DNA of 64,000 nucleotides from Methylobacterium soli (GCF_008806385.1 NZ_VZZK01000001.1:372001-436000), one strand, 5' to 3'. Counted from the first letter of the stretch, positions 28,603 through 36,774 are shown. The notes: a model not told the origin generated them from the letters alone. Numbers and translations are program-made.

Positions 28603-29388
28603 TCAGCGGCCGATCGTGAACCCGCCGAGCAGGCCCGCGCCGACCCAGCCCTGGAGGTAGCCCACGACGCGGCCCGCCGCGCCGTCGGGATCGTCATAGG
28701 TGGCGGCCAGGTCGCAGAGGACGCCGAACGGGAGGTCTCCGCACGCCTCGTCCCACAGCATGGCCTCCTCGACCGAGAGCGGACGCACCATCGCGGTGTC
28801 CTCCTGGCGCCAGACGATGATCTTGTCCGATGCCGGCAGCGTCTCGACGACGGGCGGGCTCTCCTCGTCGCGCAGGGCCGACCAGAGCGTGAAGGCGTTC
28901 GTGCGGAGATCGAGCCTGCGGGCGCTCGCATGCGGGCGGAAGACGAGCGCCGTGAAGGAATCCGGTGGCACCCCGGCGAAATCCGCTAGACCGAGCACGG
29001 CCTCGTCGGGGGCATCGAACGCGTCGGCGAGCGCCGTCTCCAGAGCGGACAGCTCCGCCACGGCCGGATGATCGCCGTAGGGCGGCGTCGCGGCCAGGAA
29101 GGCGGGCAGGTCCTGGCTGAACCAGCGCAGATTCGGGTGGCGCGAGGGCCGCGCGGCCACGTAGGCGCGCGCCATCGCGTCGAAGGTCTCGTCGCCGAGA
29201 TAGGCGTGGAGCAGGGGGTTCTCGCAGCGCATCGTCTCGACGAGGCGCAGCACGTAGGCGTTGCGGTAGACGTCGAGCATGACGCCGCGCGCCTCGCGCG
29301 GGCCATCGAGGAGGTCTGCGAGCACGCCCGCGTCGCCATCGAGAACGGCCCGCTGAAACGCGCCCTGAAGCCGCGCGAAGTCGCTCAT
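28603..29388 (-). CDS. bufC2: DUF2063 bufferin maturation partner protein
   Basis: A 261-residue DUF2063 protein: 'LQGAFQRAVLDGDAGVLADLL', 'MLDVYRNAYVLRLVETMRCENPLLHAYLGDETFDAMARAYVAARPSRHPNLRWFSQDLPAFLA' are the hallmark N-terminal helices. The C-terminal half has 'SFTALVFRPHAS' and 'WRQEDTAMVRPLSVEEA'. The ATG overlaps the bufB2 stop (ATGA). It is the partner of the DUF692 enzyme before it; it is clearly diverged from the copy in operon 1, so this is not a recent duplication. Confidence 0.92.
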   Translation of the reverse strand: MSDFARLQGAFQRAVLDGDAGVLADLLDGPREARGVMLDVYRNAYVLRLVETMRCENPLLHAYLGDETFDAMARAYVAARPSRHPNLRWFSQDLPAFLAATPPYGDHPAVAELSALETALADAFDAPDEAVLGLADFAGVPPDSFTALVFRPHASARRLDLRTNAFTLWSALRDEESPPVVETLPASDKIIVWRQEDTAMVRPLSVEEAMLWDEACGDLPFGVLCDLAATYDDPDGAAGRVVGYLQGWVGAGLLGGFTIGR

Positions 29389-30344
29389 GCCGGGCGCGGC
29401 CTTGCCTGAAGCGGCCGCGCCGCATCGCCCAGGATGTCCCGGGCCATGCTGCGGGTCTGCTCCATCTCGACGAGAAGCTCGTCGAGGGGCGGAATGTTGT
29501 CGTCGCGCTCGATGATCGTCGAGACCGGGCCGAAGCGCCTGAGTGCCGCCGCGTAGAGATCCCAGACGTCGTCGCAGACCGGCTGGTCGTGCGTGTCGAT
29601 GATGTGGGTGCCCATATGGCTGTGGCCGGCCATGTGGAACTGCACCACCCGGTCCCGCGGGATGCCCTCCAGGAAAGCGTAGGGATCGTAGCCGTGGTTG
29701 AAGGCGCTGACGTAGACGTTGTTCACGTCGAAGAGCAGCCAGCACCCCGTCCGGCGCGACAGCTCGGCGATGAACTCCCACTCCGTCATCTCGGAATTCG
29801 AGAATTGCACGTAGGTCGAGACGTTCTCGAGCGTCAGCGCCCGGCCGAGGGTCTCCTGCACCAGATGCACCCGGCTCACGACGTGGTCGAGCGATTCCTG
29901 GGTGTAGGGGATCGGCAGGAGGTCGTGCAGGTTCTTGCCGTGGACGCCCGTCCAGCAGAGGTGGTCGGAGATCCATTTCGGCTCGACGCGGTGGGCGAGA
30001 TCCTTGAGCGCCTTGAGGTAGGCATGATCGGGCGGGGCCGTGGAGGCGATCGAGAGGGAGACCCCGTGCATCACCACGGGGTAGCGCTCGCAGATCCGGT
30101 CGAGGATCTGAAGCGGCTTGCCGCCCGGCACCATGTAGTTCTCGCTGATCACCTCGAACCAGTCGATCGGCGGATCGCCTTCGAGGATGTCGGTATAATG
30201 CTCGGCGCGCAGGCCGAGGCCGAAGCCGAGGAATTCAGGCTTCTCGGAACGGATCGGTCCACCGTCGCCCGCGCGGCTCTGCGCCGGGCCCTGCCCGGAC
30301 GCGCATTCCGTCTCGACCGTCATCGTCGCTTCGTTCAACGCCAT
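29385..30344 (-). CDS. bufB2: DUF692 iron-dependent peptide-modifying enzyme
   Basis: A 319-residue DUF692 TIM-barrel protein with the ligand-bearing stretches 'WFEVISENYMVPGG', 'VMHGVSLSIAS', 'SDHLCWTG', 'LLFDVNNVYVSAFNHG', 'QFHMAGHSHMG' and 'IIERDDNIPP'. Its N-terminus is about 35 residues longer than that of operon 1. It is expected to modify the Cys residues of the six-Cys precursor encoded just upstream. It is separated from bufA2 by 81 nt that hold a strong hairpin. Confidence 0.93.
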   Translation of the reverse strand: MALNEATMTVETECASGQGPAQSRAGDGGPIRSEKPEFLGFGLGLRAEHYTDILEGDPPIDWFEVISENYMVPGGKPLQILDRICERYPVVMHGVSLSIASTAPPDHAYLKALKDLAHRVEPKWISDHLCWTGVHGKNLHDLLPIPYTQESLDHVVSRVHLVQETLGRALTLENVSTYVQFSNSEMTEWEFIAELSRRTGCWLLFDVNNVYVSAFNHGYDPYAFLEGIPRDRVVQFHMAGHSHMGTHIIDTHDQPVCDDVWDLYAAALRRFGPVSTIIERDDNIPPLDELLVEMEQTRSMARDILGDAARPLQARPRPA

Positions 30345-30383
30345 GATGGATCACCCTCGCATCCGTTCGGTCACCGGCGGAGC

Positions 30384-30408
30384 GGGCCCGGCGCCGAGCG
30401 CCGGACCC
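30384..30408 (-). terminator. Strong hairpin between bufA2 and bufB2 (possible attenuator)
   Basis: GGGTCCGGCGC and GCGCCGGGCCC (minus strand) form an 11-bp stem with one G-U pair and a 3-nt loop, without a U-tract. It lies between the precursor stop (30426) and the enzyme start (30344). It could stabilise the bufA2 end of the mRNA or partly terminate transcription, giving more precursor than enzyme. Confidence 0.6.
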
Positions 30409-30425
30409 GTCCCCTCGGGCGCGGC

Positions 30426-30686
30426 TCAGGCCGGCTCGAACTTGCCGCCGGCCTTGGCGCAGGAGCCCTTCGTGGTCACCGTGAAGCCCTGGCCCTTGCA
30501 GGCGTTCTGGCCCTTGCAGGCATTGGTCGCGGTCTTGCAGGCGCTGGTGCCCTTGCAGGCGTTGACGCCCACGCAGTGACCCTTGGCGGCCTTCGCGTCG
30601 GCGGTGGGCGCGAGCGCCGCGCCGGCGAGGAACAGCGTGGCGGCGGCAGCGGCGACGGTCGCGCCGGACTTGGTGTTCATTTTCAT
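30426..30686 (-). CDS. bufA2: Bufferin-type precursor peptide, six-Cys (BufA2-like)
   Basis: An 86-residue precursor: a signal peptide of about 31 residues ('[21 protein letters not shown]') and a mature part with six Cys, in '[11 protein letters not shown]', 'SACKT', 'NACKG', 'NACKG' and 'GSCAK'. The repeated NACKG units suggest several metal sites. It is different in sequence from the DUF2282 precursor but has the same operon context (DUF692, DUF2063). ATG 30686 has a GAGGATG-type site; a longer open frame upstream is not coding. It is first gene of operon 2, about 170 nt after its promoter. Confidence 0.88.
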   Translation of the reverse strand: MKMNTKSGATVAAAAATLFLAGAALAPTADAKAAKGHCVGVNACKGTSACKTATNACKGQNACKGQGFTVTTKGSCAKAGGKFEPA

Positions 30687-30862
30687 GATGGCATCCTCTC
30701 TGGAGCACGGGCCGCGTCGTTCGGGCGGTCGTGGGAGCGCTTGTGTGCGTCCGCGAAATCCTTCGCAGCGCATCGACTGGACGATGTTGGGTCGGCGATG
30801 TCGGGCAGGGCCGCGGCGCGGTGACCCCGTCGGATCGACCTCGCCAACTCCGTCCGGATGAT

Positions 30863-30890
30863 CATACGGGGTGCCTATACCGATGGTTAC
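30863..30890 (-). promoter_or_regulatory. ECF sigma (SigF-like) promoter of bufferin operon 2
   Basis: On the minus strand: GTAACC (30890-30885), 16 nt, then CGTATG (30868-30863). The -35 element is identical and the spacing equal to the operon 1 promoter; the -10 differs by one base. The remaining intergenic sequence (30891-31122) is AT-richer and holds no gene I can support. Confidence 0.7.
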
Positions 30891-31122
30891 GGTCGATCCG
30901 GAAAACATTCGGCGGCAAGCCCGGAATTATCGCAATATATCCGCCTAAGCTCCGGATTTATGGAAGATTTGTCGTCTCGCTGATATTTTCGTGAACGGAT
31001 GACCCGCGAAACCGCTGGGCGCGCGGAGGCGTCGCCGCTTCGGGCGGCCTCGGCGGACTCGCGCCTAACAGGAGGGAGACGGAGGGGCGGCGCTCTCCGC
31101 CGATCACGAGACAGTGAGAGGC

Positions 31123-31149
31123 GTAACGCGGGGTTTCGTCCGGCGTATC
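31123..31149 (+). promoter_or_regulatory. Possible related ECF promoter for thioredoxin-ccdA operon
   Basis: GTAACG, 15 nt, then CGTATC on the plus strand, 38 bp before the thioredoxin ATG. It differs from the bufferin promoters by one base in the -35 and one base of spacing. If functional it would place the redox genes in the same regulon. Confidence 0.35.
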
Positions 31150-31186
31150 CGAGCGGAGCCCCGTTCAGGCCCGCGGAGAACTGACC

Positions 31187-31594
31187 ATGCATACCCGTCG
31201 CCCCGACCTTTACGCCATCGCCGCCGGCTTGGCGCTGTCCGCGTCCCTGGTCTGTCCGAGCCCGAGCCGGGCGGTCGAGCGCGTTGCCTTCACGCCGGCC
31301 GCGCTGGCGGCGGCGAGAACGTCGGGCAAGCCGGTGCTGGTCGACGTCTCGGCGCCCTGGTGCTCGGTCTGCAAGGCGCAGAAGCCGATCCTGTCGCAAC
31401 TCTATTCCGACCCGGCTTATAAGGACCTCGTGGTCTTCGATGTCGATTTCGACAGCCAGAAGCCGGCGCTCACGGCGTTGCGCGTGAACGCCCAGAGCAC
31501 CCTGATCGTCTATCGCGGCGACAGGGAGATCGGGCGCTCGACCGGCGACACCGACAGGTCCAGCATCAAGGCCCTGATCGACAAGGCGATCTGA
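31187..31594 (+). CDS. Periplasmic thioredoxin-fold protein lacking the cis-proline
   Basis: A 135-residue protein with a signal peptide (about 29 residues, 'LALSASLVCPSPSRA') and a thioredoxin fold. The active site is 'APWCSVCKAQKP' (C59 and C62). In the position of the conserved cis-Pro ('G-x-P-T-L' in thioredoxin) it has Ser: 'NAQSTLIVY'. Thioredoxins without cis-Pro are known to let the CxxC thiols bind metal. It is followed after 34 nt by a CcdA-type electron carrier that probably keeps it reduced. It is divergent from bufferin operon 2. Confidence 0.88.
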   Translation: MHTRRPDLYAIAAGLALSASLVCPSPSRAVERVAFTPAALAAARTSGKPVLVDVSAPWCSVCKAQKPILSQLYSDPAYKDLVVFDVDFDSQKPALTALRVNAQSTLIVYRGDREIGRSTGDTDRSSIKALIDKAI

Positions 31595-31628
31595 GCGCGG
31601 GTAGGACCGATCCGAGGAGAGCGTCAGC

Positions 31629-32348
31629 ATGATTGGCACGATCGGATTCGCCTTCCTCGCGGGCCTGCTCTCGACGCTCTCGCCCTGCGTTCTGCCGCTG
31701 ATCCCGATCGTGCTCGGCACGGCCGCCTCCGAGCATCGCCTCGGCCCCGTCACGCTCGCGGCCGGCCTTGCCGTGTCGTTCACGGCAATCGGTCTGTTCG
31801 TGGCCACCCTCGGTTTCGCCATCGGCCTCGATGGCGACGTCTTCCGATCGGTCGGCGCGGTGATGATGATCGGGCTCGGACTCGTCCTGATGCTGCCGCG
31901 CCTCCAGGCCCAGTTCGCGACCGCGGCCGGCCCGGTCGGCAACTGGGCGGAGGAGCGCTTCGGCGGGTTCTCGACGACCGGCCTCGGCGGGCAATTCGCG
32001 GTCGGCCTGCTGCTCGGCGCGGCCTGGAGCCCCTGTGTCGGGCCGACGCTCGGGGCCGCCTCGCTGCTCGCCGCGCGCGGCCAGAACCTCGCCAGCGTCG
32101 GGCTGACGATGCTCGCCTTCGGCATCGGCGCGGCACTTCCTCTGGGGCTGCTGGGGCTCGCCTCGCGCGAGGCGCTGTTGCGCTGGCGCGGCAATCTCGC
32201 GGCATCGGGCAAGATCGCGAAGATCGCGATGGGGGCGGTGCTGGTGACGCTCGGCCTGCTGGTGCTGACCGGCATCGACAAGCGGGTCGAGGCCTGGGCC
32301 GTCGAGGCCAGCCCCGATTGGCTCACGGCGCTGACGACCCGCTACTGA
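31629..32348 (+). CDS. CcdA/DsbD-beta type membrane thiol reductase
   Basis: A 239-residue protein with six transmembrane segments. The two redox Cys of CcdA proteins are present in 'LSTLSPCVLPLIPIVLG' and 'GAAWSPCVGPTLGAAS'. It moves electrons from cytoplasmic thioredoxin across the membrane, most likely to the periplasmic thioredoxin-like protein encoded 34 nt upstream. There is a GAGGAGAG ribosome site. No cytochrome c maturation genes are nearby, so the target is probably the thioredoxin and not haem ligation. Confidence 0.92.
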   Translation: MIGTIGFAFLAGLLSTLSPCVLPLIPIVLGTAASEHRLGPVTLAAGLAVSFTAIGLFVATLGFAIGLDGDVFRSVGAVMMIGLGLVLMLPRLQAQFATAAGPVGNWAEERFGGFSTTGLGGQFAVGLLLGAAWSPCVGPTLGAASLLAARGQNLASVGLTMLAFGIGAALPLGLLGLASREALLRWRGNLAASGKIAKIAMGAVLVTLGLLVLTGIDKRVEAWAVEASPDWLTALTTRY

Positions 32349-32472
32349 GCTCGTTCGCCGCGGGAGCGTCTCGCAGGCTCAGCGGGCCTGCCCCGCCACG
32401 GCACGTCGCCGGCGCCCGGACGCTGAAGGCGGTGACGCAGATCCCACCTGCGCGTCCGTCATCCAGGCGCGG

Positions 32473-34110
32473 TCAGGCCGATGCCTGGATCTGCCGATCG
32501 AGCGGCAGGCAGCCGCGCGCCTCCAATTCGGCCTGGACGGCCTTCTTGGTGATCTTGCCGTAGCCCGATCGCGGCAGCGCGTCCCAGAAGAACACGCGTT
32601 TGGGCAGTTTGTAGCGGGCGACCTTGTCCGCGAGCCAGGTCAGCAGCTCGCGCTCGCCCAGTCCTTCCCCGGGCCGCAGGACGCAGACGGCGACCCCGAC
32701 CTCCCCCCAGGTCGTGTCGGGGATGCCCAGGATGGCGACCTCGGCCACGGCCGGGTGCTTGAGGATCTTCTCCTCCGTCTCGCGCGGATAGACGTTCGAG
32801 CCGCCCGAGATGTACATGTCCGAGGCACGGCCCGTGATGAACAGGTAGCCCTCCGCGTCGAGATGGCCGACATCGCCCGTGCGGAACCAGCCATCGCGAA
32901 ACGCCTTCGCGTTCGCCTCCGGGTTGGCGTAATAGCCGGCAAAGACCGCCGGGCCGCAGGTACAGATCTCGCCGGTCTCGCCGGGGGCCATCTCGCGGCC
33001 GTTCTCGTCCTGGATCTGGACCTGCATGCCGGTGCGCTCATAGCCGCAGGTGCCGACGCGGATATCCGGCCCATCCTCGATCTCGTGCTGGTCCGGCGGC
33101 AGCACGGTGATGTTGCCGGTCACCTCCCCGAGGCCGAAATATTGGACCAGGACCTTGCCGAGTTTCCGGAGCGCGTGCTTCTGGTCCTCGCGGTACATCG
33201 GTGCGCCGGCATAGATGATGTACCGCAACGACGCGTGATCGTGTTCATCGACGGCAGCGTGCTCAGTCAGCATCTTCACGATGGTGGGCACCGTGAACAT
33301 GTTGGTGATGCGCCAGCGCGCGACGAGGGCCCAAGCCTCATCGATATCGAAGCGGTTGCTCGTGAGCAGCACCGTCTTCGCCGCACGGGCGACCTGCGCG
33401 AGCTGGTGGATGCCGGCGCCGTGCGACAGGGGCGCCACCACCAGGGACGCGTCCTGGTGTGTCGTGCCGGGCATCAGGTCGCAGAGATGGTTGGTGGCCA
33501 CGAACGCCATCTGGCCATGCGTCAGCACGGCTGCCTTCGGGCGCCCCGTGGTGCCCGAGGTGAAGAAGAACCAGCACGGGTCGTCATACGCGACCGACGC
33601 CGTCGGCGCCGCCTGCCCCGCATAGGTCTCCACGAGGGCGTCGTAATCCTCGCCGAAATCGGACGCGCCGATCGAGATGACGCGTTGGATGCCGGGCGCG
33701 GCCTCGCGTGCGGCGCTGACGTGGCCGGGAAAGTCACTGTGGCAGATCATGGCGGAGGCGCCGCTCGCCTGCGCCAGATAGGCGACCTCGCCCGGCATCT
33801 GCCGGAAATTCGTCGGCACCCAGACGGCACCGAGGCGGAAGCAGACGAACATCGACTCGAAGAGCTGGTGGCAGTTCTTCGACTGGACCAGCACGCGGTC
33901 GCCCTTCGTCACTCCGCGCGCCGCGAGGGCCGCGGCCATCGCGTCGATGCGCCGGTCGAGCTCAGCCCAGGTCCAGCTCCGCTCGCCCCAGACGAAGCCG
34001 ATCGCATCGCGGTGGCGGCGGGCCGCCTGCCGCATGAAGTGGGAAAGGTTCATCACCCGCTTGGAGAACGGCGCGACGCCGCCCTTCGGGTCGGGCGCGA
34101 GGCCGGTCAT
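32473..34110 (-). CDS. AMP-binding acyl-CoA synthetase
   Basis: A 545-residue adenylate-forming enzyme. P-loop 'FFFTSGTTGRPKAAVLTH', 'YFGLGEVTGN' (A5), 'GWFRTGDVGHLDAEGYLFITGR' (A7/A8) and the C-terminal catalytic Lys in 'RSGYGKITKKAV' are all present. It activates a carboxylic acid to its CoA thioester; the fold is close to long- or medium-chain and aromatic CoA ligases. The ATG overlaps the thiolase stop (ATGA), forming a two-gene operon. It is convergent with the ccdA-type gene. Confidence 0.93.
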   Translation of the reverse strand: MTGLAPDPKGGVAPFSKRVMNLSHFMRQAARRHRDAIGFVWGERSWTWAELDRRIDAMAAALAARGVTKGDRVLVQSKNCHQLFESMFVCFRLGAVWVPTNFRQMPGEVAYLAQASGASAMICHSDFPGHVSAAREAAPGIQRVISIGASDFGEDYDALVETYAGQAAPTASVAYDDPCWFFFTSGTTGRPKAAVLTHGQMAFVATNHLCDLMPGTTHQDASLVVAPLSHGAGIHQLAQVARAAKTVLLTSNRFDIDEAWALVARWRITNMFTVPTIVKMLTEHAAVDEHDHASLRYIIYAGAPMYREDQKHALRKLGKVLVQYFGLGEVTGNITVLPPDQHEIEDGPDIRVGTCGYERTGMQVQIQDENGREMAPGETGEICTCGPAVFAGYYANPEANAKAFRDGWFRTGDVGHLDAEGYLFITGRASDMYISGGSNVYPRETEEKILKHPAVAEVAILGIPDTTWGEVGVAVCVLRPGEGLGERELLTWLADKVARYKLPKRVFFWDALPRSGYGKITKKAVQAELEARGCLPLDRQIQASA

Positions 34111-35276
34111 TTGCGGCGCTCCAGGATCGAGACGTAATTGGCGACGGCGGCCCCGCCCATGTTGAAGACGCCCGCGAGCGCCGCGCCCGCGACCTGCATG
34201 CCGCCGGCCTCGTTCATCAGTTGCAGGCAGGCCATGACGTGCTGGGACACGCCGGTTGCGCCGACCGGGTGGCCCTTGGACTTGAGGCCCCCTGAGGGAT
34301 TGATCGGTAGCTTGCCGCCCATCTCGGCGATGCCTTCGCGGACGACGCGGTAGCCCTCACCCGGGGCCGCGAGGCCCATCGCCTCGTATTCGAGCAACTC
34401 GGCCACCGTGAAGCAGTCATGGGTCTCGACGAAATCGAGGTCGTCGAGGGAGATTCCGGCCGCCGCGCGGGCCTTGTCCCAGGCGAGGCGCGCGCCCTGG
34501 AACGCCACCGGATCGCGTCGCGACAAGGGCAGATGGTCGTTGACGTGCTGGCGCGTCCGGAACCCGATGGCACGCTCGAGGGTCTCGGCCGTCTCGGCAT
34601 CGGCGACCACGAGGGCGGCCGCCCCATCCGAGATCAGCGAGCAATCGGTGCGCCGCAGAGGCGCGGCGACGTAGGGGTTCTTGTCGGAGATGCGATTGCA
34701 GAACTCGAAGCCGAAGTCGCGGCGCATCTGCGCGTAGGGGTTGGCGACCCCATTGCGGTGGTTCTTGGCCGCGATGCGGGCCAATTCCTCACTGCGGTCG
34801 CCGTATCTCTGGAAGTAGGTGGCGGCGATGCGCCCGAACACGCCGGCAAAGCCGCCGTCGATATCGCCCTCCTCCTTGCGGTACGAGGCGCTGAGCAGGA
34901 TGTCGCTGGTCTCCACGACGGACTTGGCCGTCATCTTCTCGGCGCCGATCACGAGCGCGACGCGGCCCCGACCGCTCTCGACGAAATCGAGCGCGGTGTA
35001 GAGCGCCGCCGATCCGGTGGCGCAGGCGTTCTCGACATGGGTTGCCGGGACATGGGCGAGGTCGGGCCGGTGCAGGGCGACCTGGGCCGCCTCGAAGCCC
35101 TGCTTCGAGAAGCCGTTATTCATCACCCCGACATAGATCCCGTCGACCTGATCGCTCCCGACGCCCGCATGGGTGAGAGCCTCGCCGGAGACGCGGGCGA
35201 TCAGGCTCTCGACGTCCGGATCCTCGAGCTTTCCGAAGGGCGTGTGAGCCCAACCCACGATGCACGCGCGCGTCAT
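34107..35276 (-). CDS. Thiolase family (SCP2-like) acetyl-CoA acetyltransferase
   Basis: A 389-residue thiolase-fold protein. The nucleophile Cys lies in 'HVENACATGSAALYTA', the 'ETHDCFTVAELLEYE' region carries His/Cys of the SCP2 subgroup, and 'NPSGGLKSKGHPVGATGVSQ' contains the catalytic His. It should cleave or condense a 3-oxoacyl-CoA. It is translationally coupled to the acyl-CoA synthetase. ATG 35276 has a GGAGAT ribosome site. The acid degraded by the pair is not known. Confidence 0.92.
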   Translation of the reverse strand: MTRACIVGWAHTPFGKLEDPDVESLIARVSGEALTHAGVGSDQVDGIYVGVMNNGFSKQGFEAAQVALHRPDLAHVPATHVENACATGSAALYTALDFVESGRGRVALVIGAEKMTAKSVVETSDILLSASYRKEEGDIDGGFAGVFGRIAATYFQRYGDRSEELARIAAKNHRNGVANPYAQMRRDFGFEFCNRISDKNPYVAAPLRRTDCSLISDGAAALVVADAETAETLERAIGFRTRQHVNDHLPLSRRDPVAFQGARLAWDKARAAAGISLDDLDFVETHDCFTVAELLEYEAMGLAAPGEGYRVVREGIAEMGGKLPINPSGGLKSKGHPVGATGVSQHVMACLQLMNEAGGMQVAGAALAGVFNMGGAAVANYVSILERRK

Positions 35277-35577
35277 GTTCGATCTCCAAGTGAATCGTTA
35301 CGGTCGGACGGGTCGAGCGACCGTGTATTCCTCGCGAAAGCCTCCTGAGCGACTGTCCCCGGGGATCGCGGAGGCGGATCGGTCGCGACAGCCGGTCGAT
35401 ATCCACGCCACGGCCGCGATGATCACGGCTCCGGAGGACAGCGCCGCCACACACAGGCGACAGCCTCGAACGGGCGGCGGAGTGCGATGTCGCGGGCGAT
35501 TGCCGGGGCGCGGCGACGGGGCGAGATTCCCGGCTCGGCGCCCTTTGCCAGGGCGAGGGGCTGGAGCGGGGCCGTGG
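35277..35577. other. 301-bp gap with inverted repeat upstream of thiolase operon
   Basis: This lies between the thiolase start and the end of the TRAP binding-protein gene. CGGTCG (35301-35306) and CGACCG (35318-35323) form an inverted repeat with an 11-nt spacer, 25 bp before the thiolase ATG, a plausible regulator site. No gene is visible in the rest. Confidence 0.35.
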
Positions 35578-36597
35578 TCACATCAGCTTGCCGGTGGTCC
35601 TCTCCAGGATGGCCCAGGCCTCGTCGCCATAGCGCCCCTTCCACTCGGTGTAGAACCCGGCCTTCTGCAGCTTCTCTCGAAATGGAGCCGGATCGGGCTG
35701 GTTGAAGACCAGGCCCTTGGCCGTGAGGTCCTGCTGCACGGTGGCATTGAGCTGAGCACAATCTTCGCGCTCCTTCAGGCCGGCGGCGTTGATGTGCTGG
35801 GCGACAACCGTGCGGAGATCGGGCGGAAGCCGCTCCCAGGCGCGCCGATTGGCCAGGAACCAGTACCCGTCCCACATGTGGTTGGTCAGCGAACAATATT
35901 TCTGAACTTCGTACAATTTCGCCGTGGCGATCAGGGCCAACGGGTTTTCCTGCCCATCGACGATCTTCGTCTGCAGCGATGAGTAGACCTCGTTGAAGTT
36001 GATCGATGTCGGCGCAGCCTCGAATGTCCGGAACATGGACGTCCAGAGCGGCGAGGGAGGCACCCGGATCTTGAAGCCGCGCAGGTCGTCGGGGGTTTTG
36101 ATCTGCCGGGTGGAGGAGGTGGTCTGGCGGAACCCGTTGTCCCAGATCTTCTCCATCGCAACCAGGTTGGCCTTGGCGATCTGTTGCCGGACATGGGCGC
36201 CGAGGTCGCCATCGAGCGCCTTCCATACGGCGTTATAATCCGGGAAGACGAAGCCGATGCCGCTGATCGAGGCGCCCGGGACCAGCGTCGACAGGATCAG
36301 GGGCGAGAGCGTGAAGAACTCGACGCCGCCCGCCCGGAGCTGGCTCAGCGTATCCGTGTCTGAGCCGAGCTGGCTCGACGGAAAGATCCGCAACTCGAAG
36401 CGCCCCTGGGTCTCCGCCTTGAGGGCCGCGGCCATCTCGCGCGCCCGCACATTGATCGGATGAATATCGGGCAGGTTGTTGGCGAACTTGTAGGTGAACT
36501 CGGCCGTCTGGGCGCGGGCGATCCACGGCGCACCGACAAGCCCTCCCGCAACGAGCGACGAGCCGGCCGCCAGAAAGCCGCGACGGGAATGACGCAT
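35578..36597 (-). CDS. TRAP transporter solute-binding protein (DctP type), orphan
   Basis: A 339-residue periplasmic protein with a twin-arginine-like signal ('RRGFLAAGSSLVAGGLVGAPWIARAQ'). The TRAP pattern is present: 'KFANNLPDIHPINVRAREMAA', 'FPSSQLGSDTDTLSQLRAGGVEFF', 'PDDLRGFKIRVPPSPLWTSMFRTF' with the carboxylate-binding Arg, and 'YSSLQTKIVDGQENPL'. The membrane subunits DctQ/DctM are not in this window. It is divergent from an IclR gene, which probably regulates it. The ligand is presumably an organic acid. Confidence 0.92.
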   Translation of the reverse strand: MRHSRRGFLAAGSSLVAGGLVGAPWIARAQTAEFTYKFANNLPDIHPINVRAREMAAALKAETQGRFELRIFPSSQLGSDTDTLSQLRAGGVEFFTLSPLILSTLVPGASISGIGFVFPDYNAVWKALDGDLGAHVRQQIAKANLVAMEKIWDNGFRQTTSSTRQIKTPDDLRGFKIRVPPSPLWTSMFRTFEAAPTSINFNEVYSSLQTKIVDGQENPLALIATAKLYEVQKYCSLTNHMWDGYWFLANRRAWERLPPDLRTVVAQHINAAGLKEREDCAQLNATVQQDLTAKGLVFNQPDPAPFREKLQKAGFYTEWKGRYGDEAWAILERTTGKLM

Positions 36598-36651
36598 GGA
36601 GGTTCCCTCTCGGTGCGAGTTCGCGTGAACTCTTGCTTCCTCAACCCATCT

Positions 36652-36668
36652 GGTCCATTTCGTGGACC
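36652..36668. promoter_or_regulatory. Candidate IclR operator 1 (GGTCCA-N5-TGGACC)
   Basis: A perfect 6-bp inverted repeat with a 5-nt spacer, about 55 bp upstream of the TRAP binding-protein start. A near copy overlaps the start codon of the divergent IclR gene. Confidence 0.55.
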
Positions 36669-36681
36669 TATTCGTCTGTTA

Positions 36682-36704
36682 TTCTCGACTGTATGACGCG
36701 AGAA
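36682..36704. promoter_or_regulatory. Inverted repeat TTCTCG-N11-CGAGAA
   Basis: A perfect 6-bp inverted repeat with an 11-nt spacer in the middle of the divergent DctP/IclR region. It is a possible second regulator site; its spacing equals that of the repeat before the thiolase gene. Confidence 0.4.
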
Positions 36705-36774
36705 ACCGGTGTCAAGCAAGTTTTCGGGATCGGCGTTCGGCGCCCTGAGAAGCAAATCATCGCGATCAGCATAA

